A stretch of 64,000 bases of DNA from Gorsachius magnificus (GCA_034008185.1 CM067081.1:108199265-108263264); one strand, 5' to 3'. Shown: positions 47,106-60,584, numbered from the stretch's first letter. Translations and numbers: made by a program. Notes: generated by a model from the sequence alone, not told the origin.

Positions 47106-50041
47106 ATAAAAAAAAAAAAAAAGTGTATTGGTAAACTTATCTCTACCAATTACTGGACCATCACACATATGTAAAGTTATACATGCACAGAAGTCTTTGC
47201 ATAACTTTGTAATTTTTGCTTTTTAAAATTAATGTGAAATTAATATTTCAAGAAAACACATTCTCCTTGTGCTACAGTAATTTTAGATCTATCTAGAAGA
47301 ACAGAAAAAAAGGCCAAAAAATTTTTTCATATTCACATTATAATATGTACCCAGAAGATTAGCAACACATTATCATTCTCAAGCTATGACATTTTTCAAA
47401 ATACAAAACATTTTACAATAAATTTTAGCAAATTAATTTATTCACTTATGTTTAAATTAATCAGTTTACCGTTCTACGTTAATCATGATTAGCATTTTGT
47501 ATTTTCATTTTGATTGCATAGATAACATTTAAAAACCATAACTACAGCAATAATTAATTAACACTTATAGTTTTTTAGATGTGTAAATGAATTTGAGCAC
47601 TGACAGGTTCCTGTTTGGTTTTAAGCACGACTGATTTTGGAGTATTATTCGATTTACACCTTTGTCTTTCATTTGAATTTAGTGTTTCTAGCGGAAATTA
47701 CATATATGTAGGCCTTGGAATGAGGGTGGAAACAGGTGAAACAGAAAATCTTTAGTCTAATGAGAAATTTGAAAGTAGGAAATAGAAATTATGTGAGGAT
47801 TACAATGAGTTCCATCTTGAAATTTTCCATTAAGAAAAACTTTTAAATAACATTTCTTTTTCAGAAAAAATCTGGAAACATGTCTACAATATTTATTAAA
47901 ACAACATGTGCAAGGAAAGAAAAGGACAGAGAGAGTTAAGAAGAAAAGCAGCTTAGAGTGTTTTTTTGTCCAGTGAAGGAGTAAAATATGTCCAGGAAGA
48001 AGAGGATGGCACCAAATATAAGGTTATAGATACAAGGCACAGTCTGATATTTTACAGCTTTAAAAACATTAGCTTTGTTTCTCAGCTACTAAGATATTGC
48101 TGGTTTGGTTATATCTGTCAGAAGGAACAGGTACATATTAGAATTGTAAAACTATGTTATGATATTTGGAATTATTATTTTCTCATTACTGGATTGAACT
48201 AGAATGTTGCAGTAGTACAAGCAGAGCTAGAAATTTACAAGGAATTGCTTTGAAGTATAATTTCTACCAAATTAGTTCTAAAGGATTAAGATTTAAAGAA
48301 AATATGATTTCCCCTACTAATTTTCTTTCTTGCATAGTTTCTGTTCAGCACTTTTAACACATTTTACTTCTCAGAAGGAGAACAAGTTCTCAAAACCCAG
48401 GTGATTGTAGGAGAGCCATAAAATTGCCTTTTTCTGTATCTGATTCAGCACAAATAGAATATAGATGAAAAATGAAAGGCCATGTAAACAAGAAAAAACT
48501 TAAGAGCCTGGTCCAATTACATGGTGAAGAACCACTTAATATTGTAAAATTCTTTGTAACAATGCAATTGGAAATGTCTGGAGTATGTTAGTCCCTGATA
48601 TTATTATAGTATTGTGGTATTCATGATGTGAGTTTGGGTCCACTCGGTCCTGCTGGAGACCATATTGCGTGTGAACTTCAACCTTTCCTGAACATAGGGC
48701 CTTAATCATGAAACACTTGGATTTTTGCGGTGTCATAACTGTGCTTTGATGGAAGAATGGAAAGAAAGATTTGCATGGTTTGTTTTCCTAGCACCATAAA
48801 AATCCCAAGTAAGAAACCTGCCTATCCTGGAGTCTAAGCTTGAGCACTTCTGTCATGATTTCATATTTACCAGCTAAAGACATATTTGACAGCTTTGTGA
48901 AACAACAAGTCTAACCACCAGAGATGGGTCTCATCATCCCACTAACATTTATGTTTACCTATAAGAAAAAATTGCTGCCTGTAAGAAAAGAGAAAATGCT
49001 ATACATGTCGAAGTATTCAAATAATAAATCTCTGAATGCTAAATTCTAATTCCAGCCGTTACATCCTGAATTATCACACTATAAAATGTGAATTTGACTT
49101 TTCAGTCTTGATTCAAAACCGGCCTGAAATGTCTTCCTTCTTTTCCCTGCCATGAAAATCTGTCTGAAGTTATCCACATTCTTAAGGAAATGATGGAAAG
49201 AAGTAAAAATTTGTTTGTTTTAGATAATCAATCAAAGTGAAGAAAGATATTTAACAAATTATATCAGCCTTCTTGATTAGGGAATGGAACTCTCATTAAG
49301 TTTTTGGCAGGCTGGAAATGCTATGAGGACACAATTTTCCTCACAAAATTTCTTAGTTCTGGTTGTAGTGGAAAACAAACTTAAAATTTGTCAAGTATTG
49401 CATTGGTCTTATGTGATCTGGATTAATTTCAAGACTGCAGTAATTCTTGTCTGACCCTGTTTAATTATCACTTATTTAAGTGACTAACAACAATAGAAAA
49501 ATCTGTTTCACTTACGAGTTTGTATTATAATTGTTATGGAGATAAATTGGGATTAAGAAATACTACAATGTGTTGTGCTTGGGTTTCATGCTCTTCTTTA
49601 AAATAAAAGATCTAAAAGCTACAGTCATATATGGAAAGCAGTGGAAAAGAATAGTGATTCCAAAGTAACTTGACAAGAATGAGCAATTTTGGAAGAGGAA
49701 AAAGAGGAAGCATGTTCAGTGACAATAAATTCAATTCTACTACTTTATCGATAGGTATTCTTACCCGCATTATCTTTAGCAAAAACTTCAGTTTCACTTT
49801 AAAAAATGTTAAAACTGTAATTAAAGAAAAACACATGCATGTCAAATTTTAATTATTTAGGGGTAGATAATAATGTGCGTTCCCTACTGATCTCTAAAGG
49901 TGAAAACGAATGTAATATAGAAAAATAAATTGTGACTTTATGCTCATAAGTCAAATCTCTTCCGAAGTCTGAGAGTTCTAGCAGAATGTCTTGTGTTAAA
50001 AAAAGTGTTAAAGCTATTATAAACCTATTGCTATTTAGATT
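47106..50041. other. AT-rich unique DNA, no gene seen
   Basis: No supported gene or repeat family beyond the A run at 47108-47122. The last five bases, AGATT, are the left target duplication of the next LTR. Confidence 0.6.
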
Positions 50042-50626
50042 TGTTGTGGCTTAACCCTGGTAGACAGCTGAGCCCCACCTGGCCTCTCACTTACGGGATG
50101 GGAGAGAATTGGAAGGATAAAAGTGTGAAAACTTGTAGGTTGAGATAAAGACAGTTTAATAGGTAAAGAAAAATCTGCATGCACAATAAAAGCAAAATAA
50201 GAACTTCATTCACTATTTCCTAATGGCAGGTAGATGCTCAGCCAGCTCCAAGAAAGCAGGGCTTCATCACAGGTAATGGTTACTTGGGAAAAAAAATGCC
50301 ATAACTCCCAGTGTCCCTCCCCACCTTCCTCCTTCTTCCCCCAACTTTATATGCTGAGCATGACATCATATGATATGGGATATCCCTTTGGCCAGTTGGG
50401 GTCAGCTGTCCCAGCTGTGTCCCCTCCCAATCTTCTTGTGCACCCCCAGACTACTCACTGGTGGGACAGTGTGAGAAACTCAGAAGGCCTTGACTCTGTA
50501 AGCACTGCTCAGTGATGGCTAAAACATCCATGTGTTATCAACAATGTTTTCATCACAAATCCAAAACATATCCCCATACAAGCTACTATGAAGAAAATTA
50601 ACTTCATCCCAGCTAAAAAGAGTGCA
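50042..50626 (-). mobile_element. Solo LTR of the TGTCCTGG-type ERV family, older copy
   Basis: The plus strand opens TGTTGTGGCTTAACCCTGG and closes with a decayed TAAAAAGAGTGCA. AGATT at 50037-50041 and 50627-50631 is a perfect 5-bp target duplication. A TATA box (CATATAAAG on the minus strand) is at 50345-50353 and ATTAAA in sense at about 50155-50160. The layout follows the solo LTR at 1211 more closely than the LTRs of the full-length ERV: it has no CpG-rich tandem block. Confidence 0.92.
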
Positions 50627-52404
50627 AGATTCCATAGTAAAAATATTATTTAAAATGTTATTTCTTTCATGATATCCTTCATTTCCTCTGCTGTCTATTT
50701 TATAAGTAATGTTAGCATGGTAGAGGTGAGTGACATAATCTTTTTTACACATTTCACCAAAGTCTTGCCAGTGACTTGACAGATTTCTAGGCAAGTTCGT
50801 GGTTATCTAATGTTGCTTAAAGGGCATTTGTCTCCTCCTTTTCTTCCATTCACTTTTATGTTTGATACTGTTTTCTGCTGTCCTTTATATTGCTCACTTG
50901 GCTTTGCAGTCATTCAAAAAAAGGATTGAATTGGCTAGAGATGTCTGCTAAAGACATGCATTTACTGCCAGATGCATCTTTCTCTATTCATTGAAAGAAG
51001 GTAAGCCCCTTCTATGTCATCTTTTTTTTTGGCTTAGAATTCTAGGTGTGTGAGAAAGAATAATTAATAATAATAAAACCCCAATCCCTCTTCTTAGTTT
51101 GAGACACAAAATCAGCCCCTCTATTCCATATGGTTAGTTGTATTAGGGTTTCAAAGGGGATTTCCAGGTAGGCATATTTCTTTCATGTTGGTCATAAGAG
51201 CAAATGGTTATGTTATGTACCATGGAGTGTTTAGTGAAGTGAAAAATCTTGTGCCAAGCTGTGCAAGCACAGACAGAATTATTAGTATTCCTCATGTCAC
51301 TGAGATTGTGAGAAGCACGTTGTATCAACCAAAGTCATTTTAATACATAGCTTTCACAATGAAATACCACTCTGGGATCCAAACTACAGAAAGTCAAGAT
51401 TATACTTATGCCCTGCCTGCCTGCAGCCTTGCTGAAGTTACAGAAATTAACAGCAATGCCCAGTGCACCTTTTGCCATCCCTTGAGCACATCCACTAGAA
51501 CACAGCTGCATTCTGCATGGCCTCAGTAGAACAGGGCTCATTGTGTCCTTCCTAATATAGCCCTGCCAAGGCTGTATTGGCTGCAAATAGTGTAGGCCAC
51601 AAGGGAAGAGTGAAATTTATTTATATGCACCAACAGCAAGCAAAAAAGAATAATGAGAACCACAGGAACTCTTAACATAATTACATAACATCCAGCAGAG
51701 CCAGCAAAACATGAAAACTAATTTCAGGAACAAAAGCTATAAACCTTAATATGGTCTTAAAAAACCTAGGAAACGAAGTAATTCCTCACTTCCATGATTT
51801 TCAATAGGGAAATAGTACTTCAGAGCAATTAAGTTCTCAGATCTTTATCTAGAGCTTATTACTTAAAGTGTTTCAGTCCAGACGCTGAAAATAAAACTTC
51901 TAAAGGCAAGCTAGGTCACAGAGTGGTACATGGTTTTATTGCCAGCTGAAGGAGTATCCCTTCTCACTTACCATTGCCTCTTCTGTCTGGAGCCCCTTCA
52001 GCCTGGATGAGGTGGACAGAGAGGAAAAGAAACCCCATAGTTTACGCTATGTGTACATTATTCCTGTTTTCCACTATCAGCATCATGGTGCCTGTGTATT
52101 ATGCAATATATAGTCTGGGAAGAGAAGATAATGCAGGTGCAAAAAAACCATGCGACTTGACAGAAAGGAATGATGATACTTGAAGAAAGCCAAAACTGAT
52201 GGCCTTAGAGTACCATGTGATTCCTTCCATCAATAAATGCAGCTGCTTTTTTTCCCATTTGCAGGGAACACACACAGAGTGCAGATACAGATGGCCACAC
52301 AGATCAACACGGACAGGGTGCAGTGCCTGTACTGATGTTCAGATAAACACAAAGCTCGCTTACATAGACATAGAACAAGAGATATGGCCCAGCCCTGTAC
52401 CTCT
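50627..52404. other. Unique DNA, no gene seen
   Basis: No supported gene or repeat. Slightly richer in GC near 51400-51560 and 52250-52400, with no domain in any frame. Confidence 0.55.
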
Positions 52405-52459
52405 GAGTGAGCAAGTGGCTGCATGGTGCTGAGTTGTCAGCTGGGTTAAACCATGACAT
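52405..52459 (+). repeat. Fragment of an LTR U5 end, plus orientation
   Basis: GGCTGCATGGTGCTGAGTTG and then GGGTTAAACCATGACA match the U5 end of the TGTCCTGG-type LTR, here on the plus strand, and stop precisely at the terminal CA. Only about 55 bp is recognisable; the rest of the LTR is not found to the left. It lies against the gag relic of the opposite strand. Confidence 0.8.
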
Positions 52460-54165
52460 ACTCTATCTGAGGAACTGCCCACTGGAAAAAAAATTCCTGG
52501 AAGAACCCCCTTTTGTGATTGTTTTTCCTTGCAACTCACGTACCCGTGCCTCTAGGGTTGAGGTAGGTTTTCCTTCCTACCTCCTTATGTTGTCTCCACG
52601 GCCATGCAGGTAAAACCACAGCGTGGGCCGTGGTGTGTACTCTCTATATCCTCTCTCCTAAGGACAGGGATGCTTACACCTAATGGCTGAGATACTGGTA
52701 TGTACAAGTGGGGACATATCCTCTTTGAGTTGCTGGAACTCCCAGGACAGTTTCTCCACAGCCAAGATGCAGGCCCATAGGGAGGACAAGAGACTTTCTA
52801 CGTATTTCCAGAGTTGGCCAGCCAATTCATCCACTGTTTGTCTGTCTCCGTCTTTCCAGATCATTACTACCAATGAGTTTGCATATGACACCAGTGTGCT
52901 CCATACAAACTTCTGCCATGTAGGTCACATGCACTTGACTTCATCTGGATCTTTGGATAACTGCTCATTCTCCCGGTCATCATAAATCACATCCAGCATG
53001 GCTAATTCCCTCAGGTACTGGATACCTCTTTCCATGGTGCACCGCTTGCCTGGGTGACATATAACATCTTCCGTGAAAAGAGTCTTTTCCTTCGCACCTA
53101 ATAATAGTCTCCTCTAGAGGCTGAGGACTTGTGCCCCTTTTCCAATATCTTTGTCAATGGCCCCTTTCCTAGAAAGGGATCACAGATGTTTGGCTTCCCT
53201 ACCCTCCAATTCCAGGCTACTGACCCCTATATCCCAGCATCCAGCAGCCAGGTGACAATGTGCTCACCTGGATGATGGCTAAAATCTTTTCAATTATCTC
53301 ACAGTTCACTCAGGGATAGAGATCTGGTGGTTGTCACCTCATTTATGAGTTCTGCCTCTTCCTCCTCTTCTTTTCATGATGACCCTGTTTTGGAGTAGCC
53401 TTCCTTGTTCACTTCTTCCTCCTTCTGCTTCTTAGTTGGAGTTTCTTCCCTTACTAAATTAGCTGACTTTCACAACCAATATTTATTCTTACATATAGGG
53501 GTGACTGATACAGGTACGGGCTGGTTCTCTGGTTCAGCTGCGGTGCCTGTTGTAAGGGTTGGAGTAGCGTTAGTGCCTGTTGCCGGGGTTGGAGTAGCTG
53601 CAGTGCCTATTGTTTTGTCATTAGGTCCAGACACCTTCTCTTCCCCTTGAGAGTACTGAACGGTGTTGAACAGGGCTTGGTAGGCATGGGCCAGGCCCCA
53701 GAACATTGCAGTGATTTGTGTCTCTCTGGAGTTGCCAGGGTGACAGCATACTTTTTCCAAATATTTTACTAGCTTTTCAGGATTCTGCACTTGTTCAGGG
53801 GTGAAGTTCCAAAACACTGGAGGTGCCCAGTGTACTAGGTACTTGCCCATACTGTTCCATACACCCTGCCACTCATAACTATCCAACCTTGAGGCAGATC
53901 TCTGGGTGGTGTTCTTAAGAAGCTGTTCAAGCTTAAACAAGACCTGAAAAACATTCAGGAGAAACAGCGATAGGAACATACTGGTTTGAACATCCCAAGG
54001 ATATACAAAATTCTCAAGACCTACTGGAACTAGTCTGGAGGAGGCTACTTTTGATACCACCGCGCAAGCAATCTTGGCCTTATATGGTGCAACTGATGAA
54101 GTTACTGGGACACTGCTTGCCTTCATGGTGATGCTCTCCATAAGGTCTCCAAGACTACCCCGCAA
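52460..54165 (-). pseudogene. Decayed ERV gag with a different N-terminal module
   Basis: On the minus strand, 52480-53470 aligns with the C-terminal gag of the full-length ERV (15610-16560) with several frameshifts; frame 52658-52891 keeps SISAIRCK and the likely coiled coil. 53470-54165 is still open for 231 codons and ends in a short A/T/P repeat followed by PVPVSVTPI, then the basic patch. Its LENFVYPWDVQTSM and LLNVFQVLF match residues 118-145 of the intact Gag. Between this and the repeats lies a segment of about 90 residues (WNFTPEQVQNPEKLVKYLEK, MFWGLAHAYQALFNTV) that the intact Gag lacks, and the hydrophobic first 100 residues of the intact Gag are absent. No pol and no flanking LTR pair are found. 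It is an old, rearranged copy of a sister lineage. Confidence 0.82.
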
Positions 54166-54840
54166 TTACCCCCGAAGCTCAGCTTGCTATTGCACAGCTA
54201 CAGCTTAAACCCCTGTAACATTCAACCACTCCTTGTGACACTGCTGCAACATGTCAGCCTCTCGCTCTCTGTAATGCACAGCGATTCCTGTGTGTTACAG
54301 GAACTAAGACCTTGGGCCAGGTCTCGGTCATCCACCTGTGTACCTTCACACCCAGGAGCTATGTAAGGTGGATGATGATGACTCATGGAGGAAGAGGAGG
54401 AGAATAAGGAATACTGACATACTGGAGCAGTACAGCAGCGGGAACCCACCAAGCCTCCTTTCCTTGTTTGGAGCTTTAGAGCATAGGGTAATGAGCATTG
54501 TGGACATGGTGGGATGGGGGCTGCCCTGAGGATGGGAATAGGATGTGGATCCAGGACAACCTTGGCACAAGCAAGGCCCTGCCCTCTTCCTCTAGCCCAT
54601 GGATGTTGTGGGCAGAGACACGGGCAGCAGCAGGCCCCTCAGTGGCCCCAGGAGCAACAGGCAGTAGGACCAGGGCTGGCGGTGAGGCCAGATCTGGGTA
54701 CAGGTGGCTGATGAGTCCAAAGCTGAGGTGGGGCTCTTCGGCCCTGGTCAGGGAGAGCCAGTGGGGCTGTAAGGGCAAGGCAGGGCTGCCTGCTGTCATA
54801 ACAGCTTCCCTCTTTGGGGTCGCAACACCAGGGACAGAGA
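54166..54840. other. GC-rich segment of unknown origin
   Basis: Directly beside the gag relic, rich in GC and with open frames on both strands (54498-54995 plus, 165 codons; 54476-54799 minus, 107 codons). No domain or splice pattern is recognised. The position upstream of a gag in sense direction suggests it may be leader or LTR material of the same old element, but no LTR terminus is visible. Confidence 0.4.
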
Positions 54841-55635
54841 ACAGCTACCAAATCAAAATGTTAATTTTCCAAGGTTTTACATGTTTCTACTTCATTTTCA
54901 TACTGAAATGTTGTAAAATTCAAAATGGCCTGCAAAGCTTTACATTTTTGAGGGGGGATAAAACTATCACTTTCATTTATCAGCTGGATTCATAGCACAA
55001 AAAAAAAACAGCCTGAAAAAGTCATGTCATCAGGGAAAACATCATAAACCTTAGTTTGATAACAAAGGAATATATAGTATAATCTCTCCTTGTAAAGTTA
55101 TCCCCTCTGGTCCTTATGTTTGTTTAATACTAGAAAGAAATAATTCAAATAGCAACATGGTTTTCACACACCTTCAAAAATATTCAAATATTAAAATGAT
55201 TCAGAAATATGATTGCAAGAGAGGTCTGAGGTCTGGAAAATCTACCTGCTGTGAAAAATTAAAATAGAGGAGTACTTTATGGGGCAACTATTACGGTACT
55301 CTGAAACCAGCTACATTTAGAACTATACAGATTTCTGGGAACAAAGATTGATATTTACAAGCATACCAAAGCAAAATAATTATATTATCAATTACATGAA
55401 AAATAATAACATGAGCATATATTTAAATATAAAATTAATATCAGTTCAAAAAATTAATTTTCAGAAGTTTTAAAGTTATCAACATTAAGTGTTCTTTTTG
55501 TATTGGGTACAATGCTTGATCTGAAACATTATTTCACATGATTCTTGTCTAGCAAATGAACTCCAAAATGTTTGAAGGCACCTAAAAAAGAAATGTTTTT
55601 TTAAAAAGTAATAAAAAGCACTTCAACATAAGGTA
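54841..55635. other. AT-rich unique DNA, no gene seen
   Basis: Nothing supported between the GC-rich segment and the GGGAA array. Confidence 0.6.
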
Positions 55636-55733
55636 AGAAGGGAAGGGAAGGGAAGGGAAGGGAAGGAAAGGAAGGGAAGGGAAGGGAAGGGAAGGGAAGG
55701 GAAGAGAAGGGAAGGGAAGGGAAGGGAAGGGAA
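55636..55733. repeat. (GGGAA)n microsatellite, about 19 units
   Basis: All-purine on the plus strand for about 97 bp, with interruptions GGAAGGAAAGG near 55661-55671 and GGGAAGAGAAGG near 55699-55710. Runs of GGG separated by AA fit the G-quadruplex pattern many times over, and the purine strand with mirror symmetry could also form a triplex. Confidence 0.95.
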
Positions 55734-58700
55734 TTCAAAATCATGAACAGTTGTGGTTAATAATATATAGAACGTCAACTGACACAATCACCAGTGATTA
55801 CTTCTTGATTTATGGATCTATCAGGAAAAAAAAGATGGTGTGTTCTGCCCTCCTAACATCTTATCACTCAGCAATCCAAATTTACTAGTTATCTTGTCTA
55901 TTTATACTCACTTGGAATATTCCTTGACTACTCATAATACTAGATCCAAGCAAAAAAACCTCAAACAACTCACATCCAAGTCTGTCCTCCAACTTTTTTT
56001 ATTGACATCCAGTAAAATAGGATGCTCTGTAAACAGAAAATTATCCACAAGCATTTTGTTGGTCTGTGTACTGAGACAGAAATCTGAATATTGAGACTCT
56101 CCAGCTATGGGGTTATGAACTGAAAATCAATAGCAGTGTCAAGTGTCCCTGAATGACTATAATGAGCATGATTGTACATGTGATTTTTGTCGGACCTCAT
56201 GGATAATATTGATACACGATTTTGGAGTGGCTTTTTATTGTGTTGTTGTTGTTGGCCTACAAAAAATGAAGATGATCTTACCACTTATAGCACACTGGAG
56301 TGTTCAGTGGAAGCCTCAGGCAGCTGAAGTCCTATCATCTACAATACTGTGTTTCTACAGTAATCCTCTTTGTGTTGCATTTTGCTGTAATGTCAATTTT
56401 ATAAATATTACAGCCAGCCCTTTACCTTGCAGCTATGGAGCTTTGCAAGACTAAAAGTAAATGAAAATGTTATCAAAACTTTCACCTTCTTTTTTTTTTT
56501 TTTTTTCTATTCTGTCACCAGTATTGTGCTGATGCTAGAGTTACAGATTAATATAATCTAAGGGAGTTAACTGAGTTGAGATCTTTATATTATGTGTGTT
56601 TGTGCAGTTTTGTGTTCCTATTTGAACAAGAAATAGATTTCTAAAGTTTATTATAATTAAAGGATTAAGATTTAATTTTTATAGAAACATATTGTACTCT
56701 TTGAGAAAAGGTAAGAAATGAAGTTTATATTATTAAAGCTTTTAAGAACTTTAGTGTATCAGTCTGAAATAACCAGAAAAAAAGAAGACATCACAATTTA
56801 AAATAATTACATTCAATGAAAGTCAAATTTTATTATTGGAACTCCTAAACTCTTCATTTAATAGGATATATCCTTTAATTTCTCATTCTGCACTATTGAG
56901 AGTAACATGAAAAAAAAAAAGCTTTGATAAATACGGATTGAATAAAGACCAATTTCTACTTCTTTTGACCCAGAAATATTTGAGGCTTTGATATCATCTC
57001 AGGTACTTGTGGAGGTGTAGTATCTATGGGGTTGTTAAAAGCATTGAAGAACTGTTTAAAAGGAGCCAAAGTGACACCAGTGCAAAGGACTGACAGCATT
57101 ACCTATACTGAAGATCTTTGCACATCAGTAATTTAAAAACTCTTTTTTTGTGTGTGCTTTAGGAACAAGTAGGCTCTACTTTGCCAAATTAGAATATGAG
57201 AAAAGACATTTTATTGCTGCATTGGGGCAAGACAAGAAAATCATTGTAGTCTCCAAATTAAGAACACAGAGTATCATGAGGCAATTTTCTAAAAGCAGCT
57301 CTGAAAGAACTAGCACTAACCTACAGTCAGTATGTTTTTGGCCAGCTGCCAGTAGTTAGCTACTTAAACTCACTGCAGAGCATCACAAAGAAAACATGGG
57401 GGAAAAAATCAAATTTGGGGATGTCCCATTGTCTTCAACAAATAAAACTCACAGTATGTGAACCAGAGAGAACAAAACTAGAGAAATATAATTTAACAGA
57501 ATTTATAGTGATGAATACATCTGAGAGTCATACGATTTTTATATTCAGATAGCATTACAAAAACATTAGGATTATTGCAGAACTCAGAAAGTGGAACAAA
57601 TGTGTAATATATGACCCTATTCCATGCTACAAAAAAAAATAAGTTACTTTATTAGAAAGACAAAGTGATAACTAAAAAGGTTGGATTTTGTTTCCCAGAG
57701 TATACTAATTGATTGGTCTGCATTTGAGGTACCAGTTTTGATCCTTTTTTTTTTTTCTCCTGAATGGTCATTCATAAATAAAATTGTCAGATCTAATTAC
57801 AGATTTTACCAAATGGCAAAATATTTCAATGTCTATAATCTAATTTCTGTCTCTGAGAACTTCCACAAGATTCAGTACCTGAGAAGTATGAATTCCAAGG
57901 AAAAAAAAAATTTTATTATATTTTAAATGAATAAAACCATATAAAGCACGAAATGTCACTCTCTTTTGGATGTTTTGAATCCTTATTTTTTCTAGATTTT
58001 TTGTTGCTACACCTGTAATGATAAATTTAAAAAAAACCCAACAAATAAATACTGCCCTTCCCACCTCACCCCCACCCCCATATCCTAATTATCTAGTTGA
58101 TATTATGCTGGTTATCTGGGCAAAATAGGCTATAAACATAAAATAATTTCCTTCATCCCCTACAGGATAATCATGTCTATTTTAGGGCTTTTTTCCTGGA
58201 CAGAAGCAATACAAAAATAGATAAAACAATCCCTAAATATTTTACAGACAAAAGGTACTAATCTAAAGTTGCCTAGATTACATTTATACACCTTCACTAC
58301 ATCTACTTGTAAAGGAAAGAAGCAGTGGAATGCTACTTTCCCTTCAACCATATGCTGCATTCAAAATCAATAAAAGAGTAAATTTTATAGTAGTAAAAGG
58401 AGAATTTATGGTTGACTCAGTCTTCATACCCCAAAAGCATCTGAAGAACTGTTTCCTGTGCACAGTAACTGTTTACCCAAGCTTTTCATAATGGACGTTT
58501 AAAATTTTTCTCTTTAAGTCTCATCAAGTAATTAATAATTTTTGTTGTTCTTTTCTAAATTAATTCTAATATTGTCAAAGTTTTTTCTGGTGTTATGAAT
58601 GGAAATTATTACTGGCAATATTAATTGATTCTTCACTGGAACACAATAAAGGCATGTGTAAGAGTAATAAATCTTTCAAATCTGTTTTTTTTTTTAAATT

Positions 58701-60584
58701 TTTTTTTGACACAGTTAATTTCTCCACCAAAAAGCTTTGGTAAACAGAGAAGCCTTGATAGTTATCTACTGAAAATGTAGTAGTTTAGACAGATATAACT
58801 ACTAATAGTATAATACAGTGATGATGAACGTATGACATTTGAGTCAATATCAGCAAGTGAAACCAGAGTCAGTACCTTGCGAATATACTTTCTTCATCCT
58901 CTTCCCAGCTAGCATTTTCAGTGTTGCTGAAGAAGCTTTCACTCTCAGGAAAACCTCAATTAAAAAAAATGTTTAAGTAACTGAAGAGTGATGGGATATA
59001 GAAATGAAAATGGTTTGTTAAGTTATTCTAAAGTGTGCCTTTCTTCTGAATGTAAAAAAAAGAAATTCAGCATTAGCCAGACTTTTGGGAGAACCAAGCA
59101 TTTGATAGTATAGACGAATACTTCTAACTCCAAGATGACAAAACTGTGAGCAGAAGTGCTCTGAAATTCAGGGAAGTTCTTTCAAAATGGAACCACTGGA
59201 GTCAGTGTGGGTAATGTTTCTCCTGGATTGACACGTGTGGATTTCATCAAGATGCTTTTTCTTCTTTATTTCATTAAGTTACTGATAATACAGTTGATGA
59301 TTTCCATGTAGAGGCAACAGTACTATGCAGCTGGCACTAAAACTGATACTCTCATAAGCCCATAAATAACACAGTATTCAATCTTTCATGAACTAATTAT
59401 ACCTATGATTGTATTAGATGGAATTCTGGAATACAGAGGCTACCTTAAAACCAATATCTTTAACAATACCTGTATTTATTTGACCAAAAAAGAACAATAG
59501 GAAGACGGGGTTTCTTGATGTGCAACCAGTGATAGTCATATTCCTCTGGAAATTTTAGACTGGTAGATTTTACAGCTGTGGTAGACAGGAACTATGGAGC
59601 TCAGTTCACAGCTCCAAGCAACAATGACTGAAAGCAAAACTCATTTCCAGTTTACCTTGCCATCAGTGTTTTCCTTAGACTAACAAGTGTGCTATAAAAA
59701 TGTCAGTTTGGCTGTTTTTAAACCTGAGAAAGAAAATATATTGCTATTTCTATTTTGATAACAGTGGAGAGCTTCTGAGGTACTACACTGATAGGAGTAA
59801 TTTCAGTATTTAGCTAAACAGAATGGAAAATATTATCTATTAACCACTAATTAGTATTCATCTGTCCCTGCTTCAGAAAACACAGAAAAGGAAAAAAAAA
59901 AGGTTTCTATATTTGGAATCCAATTTTTATGGTAAATTGTAACAAAAGAATTTCAGAGGTTCATGAACTACATAATTTGAAAAACAGGTATTCATATCTC
60001 TAGGTAAAAAAAAAAAATCTTTGAAAGTATGTATTTTCTGTTGAACAGGAAGAAAAATCTTACTTCTGTGCTTCTTTGGTTAAACACGTTAACATCTGCA
60101 TTTCTTGTCAAATTTAGTAATTGTGTGGATTTTCAGGATTGGTAAATTTATCAGATATTGGTCTCCTTTTTCCTCAGGTATATATCATTTTTCTCAGTAG
60201 TCTGAGACTTTTTTTTTTTTTTTCTTCCAGAGACTGTATGCTGTTTCCAAACTCACATAAAACTTAATGACAATTATTAAAAAAGCTTCAGGAATCTTGT
60301 CCTGTGCCACATGTTTTTGTTGGGGATGTCTAAAAAAATATTTATGTGTCCCCATTGCATAGATTTCAACTGAGATTTAAGCCTGTAGGTAAGATAATTA
60401 TTTCTTGGTCTACTAATATGACTAATTACCACCTAAAGTAAAATTACACTAAAAATCAATATCCCCCAAAAGTATAAATAATAATATGAACAACCTGAAG
60501 AATATACTCTTCTGAGTCTTCTTGCACCAGTGCAATTATATACAAACAAAAGAGTTTTAAAAAGCTCCAAAGCATCACTTAGCA
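55734..60584. other. AT-rich unique DNA, no gene seen
   Basis: About 4.9 kb with T runs at 56490-56506 and 60209-60223. The frame 57150-57359 follows an acceptor-like TTTTTTTGTGTGTGCTTTAG, yet no donor or recognisable domain supports an exon. Confidence 0.55.

Noticed and set aside
57150..57359. Frame after a pyrimidine-rich acceptor-like site, possible exon
   Set aside because: Ends in a stop within 70 codons with no donor, no partner exon and no known domain.
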